A stretch of 36,294 nucleotides of DNA. Source: Gemmatimonadota bacterium. Lineage in GTDB: Bacteria; Gemmatimonadota; Gemmatimonadetes; Gemmatimonadales; Gemmatimonadaceae. The position numbers were made by a program, and so were the translations under genes. The notes beneath the pieces are model-generated. The model had not been told where the DNA came from. It was given only the letters and a program-made list of their open reading frames with translations, and searched no databases. The DNA is taken from assembly GCA_028287345.1 (NCBI GenBank), contig JAQBPV010000058.1:1-36294 (forward strand), read 5' to 3'. Shown here piece after piece: positions 7,188 through 16,488 of the stretch. The number at the start of each line of letters is the position of its first letter. Position 1 is the stretch's first letter.

Positions 7188-9300
7188 CAAGCTCAATCGA
7201 GACGCGGCTCACTTCGAATATCTCGTCCAGCGGGATCGGCGTCGGCGCACCGTCCCGTACGGCCGCCACATAGGCCGCGACGCACGCGCGTTGTCCCTTG
7301 TCCTGTTGCCAGAGGTTCATCGACTTGAAGCCTGGCCAGCCGAAGCCGGTGAGCTTCCGGAAATTGTCCAGCTGGAGCACCCCGCCCGCAGCGAACACTT
7401 CCAAACGCTCCTTCGGAAACGCCTTCGTACCATTGGCAAAATAGTGCACGGTGCCGATGGATCCGTCCCCGAACTCGAGTTGAATCGTAGCGGTGTCTCC
7501 TGACGCCGACTTCATCGCCGATCGCCGGTGCGCCTGGATCGGAGCCCCGGACAAGAACCGGAGCAAGTCGATGAAGTGGCAGCCTTCCCCGACAATGCGA
7601 CCGCCGCCCACGTCGACATCCTGCGTCCAATGGTCTGCGGGGATCGCACCCGCATTTACCGTCACGACGAATGCCTTGGATCCCGGCCTTCCGGCGAGCA
7701 GACTCTTCATCTTCTTCACTTGCGGCGCAAACCGACGGTTGAAGCCGACCATCAGGCGCGGCGCGGGACCAGCTCCACTCAGCCCGGCGTAGAACGCTTC
7801 GATGTCGCGAAGTTCGGCCAGCGTGAGGCACAACGGCTTCTCGACAAACACATTCTTGCCAGCTGAGAGCGCCGTCATCACGAACCGCGCATGACTGTCG
7901 TGCCGCGTCGTGATGGCGACGGTGTCTGTCGCTCGATCAACAAAGATGGATTGTGAGTCGGTCGTCGTATCGGCAAAGCCAAATTTGCGGGCCGCATGCA
8001 GTCCGGATACGCCACTATTCGAGGCAACCGTCCGAAGCCTGGCGCCCGCCGCCTTGAAGGCCGGGATGAGGACCGCCGTCGCGTAGTTTCCGGCCCCGAC
8101 GAAGCTCACTGCCACACCATCGCCCGTGATGACGGGACTCACTGCGCCGGCAGTGTTGTCGAGCGTCACCGTTCGCGAGCGAATCGCCGTGGACTCGGGA
8201 TACTCCAGCACGATGCCGAGTGACGGTTCGGCACCCGTCACGAGGCCATACGCGCGGTCGACCTCCGTCACGGGAAGCCGGTGCGAGATGAGTGGCAGGA
8301 CATCCAGTCGCCCATCCGCCATCATATCCAACACGGCCTCGAAATTCCGTTGCTCCGTCCAACGCACGAAACCTACTGGGTAATCCTGTCCCTTCTCCTC
8401 GTAGTTCGGGTCATACCTTCCCGGGCCGTACGAGGAGGAGACCTGCAGGGTGAGCTCCTTCTTGTAGAAGTCGTCGCGCGATAGGTTCAGTCCGGCGACC
8501 CCCACCAGCACGACGCGGCCCCGTTGTCTGCACATGAGCGCTGCCTGGTGCATCGGCTCGTTGCTCTGCGTACTTGCCGTCACGAGTACGGCATCGACTC
8601 CGCGTCCGCGTGAGAACCGCTGGGCTGCGGCAACGGGATCCTGCCCCGAGCCGAGATCAACAATGTCCGCACCGAACGCGCGCGCCAGTGCCAGCTTCGA
8701 GGGGTCGAAGTCGATGCCGAGCACGCGGCAGCCGTTCGCTCGAAGGAGCTGCACGGCCATCAAGCCAATGAGCCCCAGCCCGGTGACGACGACGGCCTCT
8801 CCGAGTGTCGGCTGTACGAGCCGAATGCCCTGTAGCGCGATGGCGCCCAGAACTGTGAAGGCGGCCTGCTCCTCGGACACGCTATCGGGGATTTTCGCGC
8901 AGAGATTCAAAGGTACGGATACCACTTCCGCGTGCTTTCCGTTCGACGCGACGCGATCACCGACAGCGAAGCCGGTCACGCCCGAGCCGAGTTCGGCGAC
9001 GACGCCAACGTTGCAGTATCCGAGTGGAAGCGGCTGGTCGAGCTTGTTCCTCACGGACTCCAGCGTGGGAGCGAGACCGTCTGTCCGAACCTTCTCAAAC
9101 ACCATCTTCACTTTGTCAGGCTGCTGGCGCGCCTTGTCGAGCAAGTTAGCCTTGCCAAAATCGACGAGCATGCGCTCGGTACCCGCGGAGATGAGCGTTC
9201 GCGACGTGTGAATGAGGAGGTTGCCGCGACTGACACCAGGAGCCGGCACTTCAGCCAGTTCGGTCGCACCAGTTTTCAAGCTTTGCAGAATTTGCTTCAC
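7174..9300 (-). CDS. two-domain oxidoreductase: MDR alcohol dehydrogenase fused to Gfo/Idh/MocA
   Basis: This 708-residue fusion has a zinc-alcohol-dehydrogenase-like medium-chain reductase up to about residue 355. It contains SAGTERMLVDFGKA, a PLPLGYCNVGVV segment and the cofactor loop VTGLGLIGL. A Gfo/Idh/MocA domain follows from about 395, with VSFVGAGNYATAVL as its Rossmann motif and FVEKPLCLTLAEL as the EKP motif with the catalytic lysine. The same fusion is known from many exopolysaccharide and O-antigen clusters as a bi-domain oxidoreductase, often beside a heparinase-like gene, but its substrate is not established. A redox change on a sugar or nucleotide sugar is a fair inference. The start ATG overlaps the asparagine-synthase stop in an ATGA junction, so it is translationally coupled. 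The 3' end overlaps the heparinase gene by 14 bp on the opposite strand. Confidence 0.85.
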   Translation of the reverse strand: MKQILQSLKTGATELAEVPAPGVSRGNLLIHTSRTLISAGTERMLVDFGKANLLDKARQQPDKVKMVFEKVRTDGLAPTLESVRNKLDQPLPLGYCNVGVVAELGSGVTGFAVGDRVASNGKHAEVVSVPLNLCAKIPDSVSEEQAAFTVLGAIALQGIRLVQPTLGEAVVVTGLGLIGLMAVQLLRANGCRVLGIDFDPSKLALARAFGADIVDLGSGQDPVAAAQRFSRGRGVDAVLVTASTQSNEPMHQAALMCRQRGRVVLVGVAGLNLSRDDFYKKELTLQVSSSYGPGRYDPNYEEKGQDYPVGFVRWTEQRNFEAVLDMMADGRLDVLPLISHRLPVTEVDRAYGLVTGAEPSLGIVLEYPESTAIRSRTVTLDNTAGAVSPVITGDGVAVSFVGAGNYATAVLIPAFKAAGARLRTVASNSGVSGLHAARKFGFADTTTDSQSIFVDRATDTVAITTRHDSHARFVMTALSAGKNVFVEKPLCLTLAELRDIEAFYAGLSGAGPAPRLMVGFNRRFAPQVKKMKSLLAGRPGSKAFVVTVNAGAIPADHWTQDVDVGGGRIVGEGCHFIDLLRFLSGAPIQAHRRSAMKSASGDTATIQLEFGDGSIGTVHYFANGTKAFPKERLEVFAAGGVLQLDNFRKLTGFGWPGFKSMNLWQQDKGQRACVAAYVAAVRDGAPTPIPLDEIFEVSRVSIELANPQ

Positions 9301-11222
9301 GATTGCGGGCTCGGTAAAAGCTCAGGGGCTTGATCCACGTACTTGCGGCACCAGATCTCGATCGACATCAGGGAGAGCAGTGTATAGGCAGCGTCGACCT
9401 TTCCGCTCTGGTTCTGGTCGATAAGCCGTTGGACGGCGATCGGGTCAAACAATCCTCGGCGGCGCAGGCTCTCCGGCGAGAGCACGTTGCCCATCAACGC
9501 GCGAAGCTCGTGTCGCATCCAGTGGCGCAACGGAGCGCCGAATCCAGACTTCGGACGGTAGATGACGTCGCGCGGGAGATAGGGCTCCATCCCCTTCTTC
9601 AGCACCCACTTTCCCACCCGGCCGCGCTGCTTGAACGAGACGGGGATGCGTGCGGCGAACTCGACGAGCTCCGCGTCCAGGAAGGGAACCCGCGCCTCGA
9701 CGCCGACCGCCATCGACATCTTGTCGGTGTACGTGAGATTGTGGTCGGCAAGGAAAAATCGCTGCTCGAGGGCCAGCATGCGATTCAGTGGGTCCCCCCG
9801 GACCGGCATGGCCGCAAGGAAGTCGAGCATTGGAGTGATCGCCTTCGCCTCCGCCAGCTCGGCGCGAAACTCATCCGTGTAGAGGCCCAGAAGTACGGAC
9901 TCCTTCGTCCAGAGGAAGTAGTTCGTCAGGCGAGCGTCGTCGCTCAGGCCCGCTCCGTCGAAGAGCTTGGCCATTCGGCGGAACATCGGCTTCCGTTGGT
10001 CCAGTCGAGCCGACCCGCGCTCCAGGCCGGTTCGTACGCTCCGAGGCAACCAAGTCCAGTAGCGCTCCGCCTGTACGGCCAGATGTCTGCGATAACCCGT
10101 GAAGAGGTCGTCCCCGCCCGCGCCAGACAACAAGACTTTGATGCCCTGCTCCCGCGCCAGCCGGCTGATGTACAGCACGTTCAGTGGGGCAGGATCGGCG
10201 AGCGGTTCATCGAGCTGTCCCACCATTCCTTCGAGGTCGCCCGCCATGTCCCCCGCGTCCACCCGCACCACGTCGAGGGAGACGCCGAGATGCGCTGCAA
10301 CGCGCTGCGCATACGGGAGGTCGTCGCTGAACCCGTCTCCGTGCCCCCCGGTCGTCTCGATCGTGAAGCACCGGATATCCGGTGCCTGCTCGCGCGCGAA
10401 GGCCACGACTGCGCTCGAGTCGAGGCCGCCCGAGAGAAACGCGCCGACGGGAACGTCGGCGACGAGCTGGCGGTGCACGGCGGCGCGGAGGTGCGCCACC
10501 GTTCCCGCTATGGCCTCACCCTCGCTCAGGTCCGATTGCACGCCCCGAACGGCAGGAAGTGAATACCAGATCCACTGTTTCGCAATCTGTCCGCCACGGA
10601 CGATCATCGCTTCGCCCGGCAGCACCTTCCGCACCGACCGGAGCGGCGTCGCGGCACCGGGCGACCAAAGAAAGCTCATGTAGCGGTGCAGTGCGACGAC
10701 GTCGAGGTCGCGCGCTTCGGGGACCAGCTTGAGCAATCCCTTGGTCTCGCTGGAGAACGCGAATCCTCGCGCGCCCTGGCTGTAGTAGAGCGGCTTCACC
10801 CCCATGCCATCGCGGGCCACGAACAGCGACCCGTCGCGCCCGTCCCACAGCGCGAAGGCGAAGATCCCGTTCAGCCGACGCAACATCTCCGTGCCGTCGG
10901 CAAGATACAGGGCCAGGAGGACTTCCGTATCAGAATGGCCGCGAAACGATACACCCCTGGATTGCAGCTCGTTCCTGAGCTCGCGGTAGTTGTAGATCTC
11001 GCCGTTGAAGACCAGCACAACGCGCCCGTCGGCGCTCTGCATGGGCTGTGCGCCGAGGGGCGAGAGATCGATGATCGCGAGACGTCTGTGCGCGAGTCCG
11101 ACCTTCGCCTCGACGTCCACATATTCTCCCTCGCCATCCGGACCACGGTGCGCTATGAGACACGACGCCCCGCGCAGCGATGCCGGTGAGAACTCGCCGA
11201 AATATCCCGTAATGCCGCACAT
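9297..11222 (-). CDS. asnB: asparagine synthase (glutamine-hydrolysing)-type amidotransferase
   Basis: From the ATG at 11222 the protein has 641 residues and starts MCGITGYFG, placing the glutaminase nucleophile Cys at position 2 as this class requires. The open frame runs 17 codons further upstream, but a longer start would bury that cysteine. The N-terminal Ntn glutaminase includes HRGPDGEG, HRRLAIIDL and NGEIYNYRELR. The synthetase half has the ATP-pyrophosphatase loop SGGLDSSAVVAF near residue 245 and TDKMSMAVGVEARVPFLD further on. Classical AsnB makes asparagine. Homologues in surface-polysaccharide clusters, such as WbpS-like proteins, are thought to amidate uronic acids or amino sugars, and that role suits this context with Ugd in the locus. 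It lies upstream of, and overlaps, the two-domain oxidoreductase by 4 bp. Confidence 0.86.
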   Translation of the reverse strand: MCGITGYFGEFSPASLRGASCLIAHRGPDGEGEYVDVEAKVGLAHRRLAIIDLSPLGAQPMQSADGRVVLVFNGEIYNYRELRNELQSRGVSFRGHSDTEVLLALYLADGTEMLRRLNGIFAFALWDGRDGSLFVARDGMGVKPLYYSQGARGFAFSSETKGLLKLVPEARDLDVVALHRYMSFLWSPGAATPLRSVRKVLPGEAMIVRGGQIAKQWIWYSLPAVRGVQSDLSEGEAIAGTVAHLRAAVHRQLVADVPVGAFLSGGLDSSAVVAFAREQAPDIRCFTIETTGGHGDGFSDDLPYAQRVAAHLGVSLDVVRVDAGDMAGDLEGMVGQLDEPLADPAPLNVLYISRLAREQGIKVLLSGAGGDDLFTGYRRHLAVQAERYWTWLPRSVRTGLERGSARLDQRKPMFRRMAKLFDGAGLSDDARLTNYFLWTKESVLLGLYTDEFRAELAEAKAITPMLDFLAAMPVRGDPLNRMLALEQRFFLADHNLTYTDKMSMAVGVEARVPFLDAELVEFAARIPVSFKQRGRVGKWVLKKGMEPYLPRDVIYRPKSGFGAPLRHWMRHELRALMGNVLSPESLRRRGLFDPIAVQRLIDQNQSGKVDAAYTLLSLMSIEIWCRKYVDQAPELLPSPQS

Positions 11223-11310
11223 GCTACGCTGGTCCTCGCGAACGATTGGGGCGCCATGGCCACCGCCCATCACAACGCATCGAACGGGTAACGTCGGTGA
11301 TCATCATCCC

Positions 11311-11862
11311 CTAATCGTACGTGTCAGCATCGTCGAGCGACCGGGCGGCCGCATCCTTTGACGCCAGGGTTGGCGTGCCGGCGACCGGCCAATGGATCCC
11401 GATCGTGGGGTCGCTCCAGAGAAGCGACCGCTCATGCTCCGCGTACCGGTATTCCGTGGTCTTATAGAGTACTTCCGCCACGTCGCTCAGCACCACGAAC
11501 CCGTGCGCGAACCCCGCCGGCACCCAGAGTTGCCGCTTGTTTTCCGCGGACAGCGTCAGGCCAACCCATCTACCAAAGGTGGGTGACGGCCGGCGCATGT
11601 CCACGGCCACGTCGAAGATCTCGCCGGACAGAACTCGAACAAGCTTCCCCTGGGGCCGCTGGATCTGATAGTGCAACCCTCGCAGCACCCCCCGGCGCGA
11701 GCGGCTGTGGTTGTCCTGCACGAACGCATCCCTGACACCCGTGGCCGCCTCGAAATCCCGCGCATTGAAGCTCTCGTAAAAGAATCCGCGGTCGTCCGCG
11801 AAGACCTGCGGCTCGAGCACGAGGACGCCCGGAAGCTCGGTAGGGGTGACGGTCGGCGGCAT
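11311..11862 (-). CDS. rfbC: dTDP-4-dehydrorhamnose 3,5-epimerase
   Basis: This 183-residue cupin enzyme inverts C3 and C5 of dTDP-4-keto-6-deoxyglucose, step three of dTDP-L-rhamnose synthesis. Family marks are DDRGFFYESF (23-32), VLRGLHYQ with the catalytic base H64, the QGKLVRVLSGEIFDVAVD strand (71-88) and VPAGFAHGFVVLSD (114-127). Y133 in VLYKTTEYR is the expected general acid. Length is exactly typical. It is last in the rfbB-rfbD-rfbA-rfbC order and starts 6 bp after the rfbA stop, so it belongs to the same transcript. An 88-bp gap separates it from asnB. Confidence 0.95.
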   Translation of the reverse strand: MPPTVTPTELPGVLVLEPQVFADDRGFFYESFNARDFEAATGVRDAFVQDNHSRSRRGVLRGLHYQIQRPQGKLVRVLSGEIFDVAVDMRRPSPTFGRWVGLTLSAENKRQLWVPAGFAHGFVVLSDVAEVLYKTTEYRYAEHERSLLWSDPTIGIHWPVAGTPTLASKDAAARSLDDADTYD

Positions 11863-11868
11863 TGTTGG

Positions 11869-12747
11869 CTACCGGATGAGTCCGCGGAGATAGCGTCCAT
11901 AGTCGTTCTTCGACAACGACGAGGCCAACGCCTCGACCTGCGCACAATCGATCCATCCCAGTGCTAGCGCAATCTCTTCGGGGCACGCGACCATCAGGCC
12001 CTGCCGCTTTTGCAGCGTCGCGATGAAGCTCGCGGCTTCGAGAAGGCTGTCGTGCGTACCGGTGTCGAGCCACGCGTACCCGCGCCCCAGCGTCTCTACG
12101 TGCAGCAGCCCGCGCTCGAGGTAGATGCTGTTGACGTCGGTGATCTCCAGCTCGCCTCGAAGAGAGGGCTGAATGGTGTCCGCAATGTCGCACACCTGAT
12201 GGTCGTAAAAATACAGGCCCGTGATCGCGTAGTTGGACTTGGGATGCCGCGGCTTCTCCGCGAGGCTGAGCGCTCGCCCCCGCTCGTCGAACTCGACGAC
12301 GCCGTATCGTTCCGGATCCTGGACGTGATAGGCGAAGACCGTTGCCCCGGTCTCCATGGAGTGGGCGCTCTGAAGGACGCGGACGAAATCGTGGCCATAG
12401 AAGATGTTGTCGCCGAGGACCAACGCACTCGGATGGCCACTCACGAAGTCACGCCCGATGATGAATGCTTGCGCGAGGCCGTCTGGGCTCGGCTGCACGG
12501 CATACTGGATGCTCATGCCCCACTGGCTCCCGTCGCCAAGCAGCTCAGCGAATCGCGGCGTGTCCTGCGGCGTGGAGATGACGAGCACGTCCCGGACCCC
12601 CCCCAGCATCAGCGTCGAGAGGGGATAGTAGATCATCGGTTTGTCGTACACCGGCATCAGTTGCTTCGAGACCGCCAGCGTGACGGGATAGAGCCTCGTG
12701 CCGGAACCGCCGGCCAGGATGATTCCGCGGCGCTGTTGAGTGGTCAT
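11869..12747 (-). CDS. rfbA: glucose-1-phosphate thymidylyltransferase
   Basis: From the ATG at 12747 the protein has 292 residues, the normal RfbA/RmlA length. It joins glucose 1-phosphate to dTTP, the first step of dTDP-L-rhamnose synthesis. The nucleotide-binding signature [11 protein letters not shown] (13-23), [17 protein letters not shown] (28-44), LGDNIFYG and [17 protein letters not shown] are all present. The frame is open far upstream of this start, but that part lies over rfbD and is not family-like. The start overlaps the rfbD stop in a TGATG junction, indicating translational coupling. Confidence 0.95.
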   Translation of the reverse strand: MTTQQRRGIILAGGSGTRLYPVTLAVSKQLMPVYDKPMIYYPLSTLMLGGVRDVLVISTPQDTPRFAELLGDGSQWGMSIQYAVQPSPDGLAQAFIIGRDFVSGHPSALVLGDNIFYGHDFVRVLQSAHSMETGATVFAYHVQDPERYGVVEFDERGRALSLAEKPRHPKSNYAITGLYFYDHQVCDIADTIQPSLRGELEITDVNSIYLERGLLHVETLGRGYAWLDTGTHDSLLEAASFIATLQKRQGLMVACPEEIALALGWIDCAQVEALASSLSKNDYGRYLRGLIR

Positions 12748-13640
12748 CACGTAATGAGAAAGGTCAGTTCTTCGATTACCTCGTCGACACACTGCGTCCA
12801 CTCGGGGAGGTCCATGCGCAGTGCGCCGCGGAGCTTGGCGGTGTCCAAGCGGGAGCTTGCTGGGCGCCTCGCCGCCACAGGATAGTCGTTTGTGGAGATC
12901 GGCGCGACGGATGCGGCCGATGCCCTCAATCGAATGCCAGATTGATGCCCGCGCGCGATCGCGTATTGCGCATACGCATGCCAGCTGGTCTCCCCTCCAG
13001 CCGCCAGGTGATAAGTGCCGTACGGTACGCGGTCCCCGCGCAACGGCGCGAGTCGCTGGACGAAACGTTCGGTGACGCGCGCGATCAAGCGCGCCGACGT
13101 CGGCGCTCCGAACTGGTCCGCCACCACGCGCAGGCTGTCGCGCTCCGCCGCCAGCCGCAAGACAGTCTTCAGAAAGTTGCTTCCGTGCGCGCCGACGACC
13201 CAGCTGGTTCGCAGGATCACGTGCCGTGCGCATGCACTCACCACGGCCTGCTCCCCCGCGCGTTTGGTTCGCCCATACACCGACAGCGGATCCGTAGTGT
13301 CGTCCTCTCGATACGGTCTCGCGCTCCTTCCGTCGAACACGTAGTCCGTGGAATAGTGCACGAGACACGCGCCGCAGGCCTCCGCCTCTTCCGCCAACAC
13401 CCCTGGCGAGATGGCATTGACGGTGAAGGCCAGCTCGGGTTCTGCTTCCGCCCGGTCCACCGCCGTATAGGCGGCTGCGTTGATGATCACCGTTGGCCGG
13501 TGCTGTCGGACGAGGGCACGTAACGACTCCGGATCCGACAGATCCGCGTTGGACCGATCGAGGGAGACGAGGGGTCCGAGAGCGGAAAGCAGGGAGCACA
13601 CCTCCGATCCAACCTGCCCATTGGATCCGAAGACGAGCAT
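12747..13640 (-). CDS. rfbD: dTDP-4-dehydrorhamnose reductase
   Basis: This is a 297-residue RmlD-type reductase that makes dTDP-L-rhamnose from the 4-keto-rhamnose intermediate using NAD(P)H. From the ATG at 13640 it starts [14 protein letters not shown], a normal cofactor-binding N-terminus. Further motifs are [22 protein letters not shown] and the catalytic YGRTK. A GTG at 13661 would overlap the rfbB stop (GTGGATAG) and is an equally reasonable coupled start. The in-frame ATG at 13697 would overlap rfbB by 44 bp and is less likely. The Cys/Ala-rich middle is within family range. Confidence 0.92.
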   Translation of the reverse strand: MLVFGSNGQVGSEVCSLLSALGPLVSLDRSNADLSDPESLRALVRQHRPTVIINAAAYTAVDRAEAEPELAFTVNAISPGVLAEEAEACGACLVHYSTDYVFDGRSARPYREDDTTDPLSVYGRTKRAGEQAVVSACARHVILRTSWVVGAHGSNFLKTVLRLAAERDSLRVVADQFGAPTSARLIARVTERFVQRLAPLRGDRVPYGTYHLAAGGETSWHAYAQYAIARGHQSGIRLRASAASVAPISTNDYPVAARRPASSRLDTAKLRGALRMDLPEWTQCVDEVIEELTFLIT

Positions 13641-13653
13641 GCGGGGCGCGGTG

Positions 13654-14712
13654 CTATCCACCGTAGTGATGGTCGACCCACGACCGGTAGGCGCCACTCG
13701 TCACCCCGTCCACCCACTGCTGATTGTCGAGGTACCACCGCACCGTCCTCCGAATGCCGCTGGCGAACGTCTCGCGCGGCCGCCACCCGAGCTCGCGCTC
13801 GATCTTCTGTGCGTCGATGGCGTACCGGCGGTCATGGCCAGGACGGTCGCGAACGAAGGTGATCTGCTCCGCGTACGACCCTCCATCGGTGCGAGGCCGC
13901 ATCTCATCGAGCGTCCGGCAAATGGCTCGCACCACGTCGAGGTTCGTCTGCTCGTTCCATCCGCCGATGTTGTACGTCTCGCCTGGCGCGCCTGCCTCCG
14001 CCACACGCATCAGCGCGCGGCAATGATCCTCGACGTACAACCAGTCTCGAACCTGCAAACCGTCGCCGTAGATCGGAAGCGGCGTGCCGGCGAGTGCATT
14101 GTGGATCACCAGCGGGATGAGCTTCTCCGGAAAGTGAAAAGGCCCGTAGTTGTTGCTGCAGTTGGTCGTGAGCATCGGCAAGCCGTACGTGTGTCGCCAG
14201 GCGCGCACGAGATGATCGCTGGCGGCTTTGCTGGCGGCGTATGGTGAGTTGGGCTCGTAGGCATTCGTCTCGGCGAACGGGGCGTCCGCGGGGCCCAGTG
14301 TGCCATACACCTCATCGGTTGACACGTGCAGGAACCGAAAGGCGCGCCGGTCCTCGCCGGGCAGTTCGGCCCAATAGGCGCGCACGGCCTCGAGCAGGTT
14401 GAAGGTTCCCACGACGTTCGTCTGAATGAACGCTCCCGGGCCGGAGATCGACCTGTCGACGTGCGACTCGGCGGCGAAGTTGAAGACCACACGCGGACGG
14501 TGCTCGTGCAACAGGCGCTCAACTAGGTCCCGGTCGCCGATGTCGCCCTGCACGAAATGATGCCGTCCATCGTCCTCCAGCGCGGCGAGGTTGGAGAGGT
14601 TCCCGGCATACGTCAGCTTGTCCAAGGTGACGACCGGTTCCCCGTGATCGGCAAGCCAGAGATGGACGAAGTTGCTTCCGATGAACCCTGCACCGCCGGT
14701 GACGAGAATCAT
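13654..14712 (-). CDS. rfbB: dTDP-glucose 4,6-dehydratase
   Basis: This 352-residue extended short-chain dehydrogenase converts dTDP-glucose to dTDP-4-keto-6-deoxyglucose. It shows [11 protein letters not shown] (5-15), [21 protein letters not shown] with the active-site Thr-Asp-Glu, and [11 protein letters not shown] with the catalytic Tyr and Lys, followed by [15 protein letters not shown]. Length and motifs are those of RfbB/RmlB. It is the first gene of the four-gene rhamnose set. The ATG gives an N-terminus that begins directly with the cofactor strand. Confidence 0.95.
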   Translation of the reverse strand: MILVTGGAGFIGSNFVHLWLADHGEPVVTLDKLTYAGNLSNLAALEDDGRHHFVQGDIGDRDLVERLLHEHRPRVVFNFAAESHVDRSISGPGAFIQTNVVGTFNLLEAVRAYWAELPGEDRRAFRFLHVSTDEVYGTLGPADAPFAETNAYEPNSPYAASKAASDHLVRAWRHTYGLPMLTTNCSNNYGPFHFPEKLIPLVIHNALAGTPLPIYGDGLQVRDWLYVEDHCRALMRVAEAGAPGETYNIGGWNEQTNLDVVRAICRTLDEMRPRTDGGSYAEQITFVRDRPGHDRRYAIDAQKIERELGWRPRETFASGIRRTVRWYLDNQQWVDGVTSGAYRSWVDHHYGG

Positions 14713-14935
14713 GCGAAATCCGTGGGATGAGCGGCTGGATGTGCGCAGTCGCGTCCTCTACGGCGACACGGGTAGCTCGGGATCAAGGCAACGTCCTCTC
14801 TGAGATGAAATGCAGCCTGAGGGTCGGGGCGGACTCGCGGCGCACCGCCGATCGATCCGCAGCGCCACCGGGACCAGCGCGGGATCGCATCCGAGGTGAA
14901 GGAGACGTCGCGCCCTCACTCCGACGCGAACGTGA

Positions 14936-15346
14936 CTACGCCGGATACTTGGTGAGCGCCACACCGGAGAGGACGATCTCCCCGTTCTGGTTCGTGCACT
15001 CAGTCTCGAGCTCCACCAACCGTTTGTCCGGCCGTAGCGAGGTGATCGTCACCTTTGCAGTAATCGTGTCGCCGATGTGTGCTGGCCTCGTAAAGCGAAG
15101 GGTCTGCGACAAATATATCGTGCCAAGCCCCGGCAATTCATTGCCCAAGACAGCGGAGATGAATGAAGCCAGTAGCATTCCGTGGGCGATCCGCTCTTGA
15201 AACATCGTCTTTGCGGCAAAGGACGCATCCAGATGAATGGGGTTCGCGTCCCCACTCACTTCCGCGAACGCCGCAATCCGCTGTTCGGTTATGAGCATCG
15301 ACCTCGAACGTGACTGTCCAACGGCAAAGGCTTCGAACGATGCCAT
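14936..15346 (-). CDS. MaoC-like (R)-specific enoyl hydratase/dehydratase
   Basis: This 136-residue single hot-dog-fold protein carries the full hydratase-2 signature: SGDANPIHLD at 31-40, with D33 and H38 the expected catalytic pair, followed by FQERIAHGMLLASFISAVLG. It is the size of PhaJ-type (R)-enoyl-CoA hydratases, which convert trans-2-enoyl-CoA to (R)-3-hydroxyacyl-CoA. The gene lies between a GT2 and the rhamnose genes on the same strand, an unexpected place for lipid metabolism. It may supply a 3-hydroxyacyl group for acylating an amino sugar, but that is inference from position. A 73-bp gap separates it from the upstream GT2 and 223 bp separate it from rfbB. Confidence 0.85.
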   Translation of the reverse strand: MASFEAFAVGQSRSRSMLITEQRIAAFAEVSGDANPIHLDASFAAKTMFQERIAHGMLLASFISAVLGNELPGLGTIYLSQTLRFTRPAHIGDTITAKVTITSLRPDKRLVELETECTNQNGEIVLSGVALTKYPA

Positions 15347-15419
15347 GAGAGGCGCCTATCGCGTGAAAGAAATCACCGCTCCCCGCGACGGCCACGGCGA
15401 GCAATCGGGAAAGATGACC

Positions 15420-16307
15420 CTACAGGAGAGCCCGATAGCCCCAATACGCCTCGCGCCCATGTTCATAGGCAATACGACTCGACAGTTTCGAGGAGCTCGC
15501 GCTCTCCGCATGCAGGACAAGGAGGCGAGGATCGTACCAGGTGACCCCGCCGGCGTCCCGTACCTGCCATGCGAGACACGCCTCCTCACCGAACAGGAAC
15601 CACGGAAAGTAGAGCGTGCCGCATCGCTGAAAGAACGCGGGCAGCAGAACATAGCACGCCCCGACTCCCATGCTGATTTCCCCACTCCCACCCGCAGCTT
15701 GTCCGCGGCGCGCGCGCGCCGGCGATCGGCGGGCGAGCCACCGGATAGCGGTGCCCACGAGATAGTGGGAGAAATAAATGTCGAACTTCAGCCGGCGGAG
15801 CCAGTTGGTCCGGCGAAGGACGTGTGGGTTCTGGTGAACGCCGTCGGCCGTCAGCACATCCGGCGCGACCACGAGGACATCCGGGTCGTAGCGTCCAGAC
15901 ACGAGCTGACTCGCGAACGTGGGGGCAAACGTGAGGTCGTTGTTTCCGACCACGACCCAGTCCCGCTCCGTCGGAGAGATCGCCGCCAGTCCAAGATTCA
16001 GCCCTCCGAAATACCCGACGTTCTCCTCAAATCTGACGACGATCGTGCCGGCCTCCGCGGAGCAGACGGCCTGGAGCATCTCGTAGTCGTCACCTGCGGA
16101 CGCACTGTCGACAACCACGCACCGCGTCTGGACACGGAGATCAGCCAACTGCTGAGCTCGTATGCTCTCCAGCCATAGCTTCACGAACGCTGCGCCGTTG
16201 TAGTTCACGCAAATGAAATAGAGAGTCGGCACGTCGCTCGCGGATGCCTGGGAGTCGAGGGAGGCGCGTGCGTCGCCGCTTGCGCCGACCGGTACCACGT
16301 CCGCCAT
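15420..16307 (-). CDS. glycosyltransferase family 2
   Basis: From the ATG at 16307 the protein has 295 residues. It shows the GT-A fold of family 2: LYFICVNYNG at the N-terminus, then CVVVDSAS, ENVGYFGGLNLGL and the metal-binding region VVGNNDLTF. FPWFLFGEEACLAWQVRDAG near the C-terminus matches rhamnosyltransferase-like GT2 proteins, which have an E-D/E-x-L-x-x-R-x-x-x-x-G segment there. It probably adds one sugar of the repeat unit from a dTDP or UDP donor in the cytoplasm. The frame continues 54 codons upstream without family-like sequence, so the internal ATG is preferred. Donor and linkage cannot be inferred. Confidence 0.82.
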   Translation of the reverse strand: MADVVPVGASGDARASLDSQASASDVPTLYFICVNYNGAAFVKLWLESIRAQQLADLRVQTRCVVVDSASAGDDYEMLQAVCSAEAGTIVVRFEENVGYFGGLNLGLAAISPTERDWVVVGNNDLTFAPTFASQLVSGRYDPDVLVVAPDVLTADGVHQNPHVLRRTNWLRRLKFDIYFSHYLVGTAIRWLARRSPARARRGQAAGGSGEISMGVGACYVLLPAFFQRCGTLYFPWFLFGEEACLAWQVRDAGGVTWYDPRLLVLHAESASSSKLSSRIAYEHGREAYWGYRALL

Positions 16308-16488
16308 CAGAGGTTCGGTGAGGGGAAAAGAACGCGCACATTGGCGCCGATCGGATACAATATTCCATCGCCGCCACTTTTGCGCGAACGCGAGGTCCGG
16401 CGTCACGATGGATGACGTGCTTCTCCTCTCGAAACAGGAGTAGATTTTGCCCGATGGCTCAAACGTCAAGCAGGCCCGTATCCTCTCG

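Noticed and set aside
9330-10562. 410-codon plus-strand frame
   Set aside because: Antisense shadow of the asparagine-synthase-type gene; no family-like sequence.
12750-13599. upstream part of the long open frame that contains rfbA
   Set aside because: Out-of-frame reading of rfbD; the RfbA fold begins only at the ATG at 12747.
14713-14935. possible small gene or terminator between rfbB and the MaoC gene
   Set aside because: The only frame there is short and Arg-rich, and no stable hairpin with a T-run was found.
16348-16362. TACAAT / TATTGT box between the divergent GT2 and AAC(3)-like genes, considered as a promoter
   Set aside because: No acceptable -35 hexamer at normal spacing on either strand.
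16425-16448. CTCCT/AGGAG inverted repeat followed by a T-run, terminator-like on the plus strand
   Set aside because: No plus-strand gene lies upstream to be terminated, and the stem has only five base pairs.
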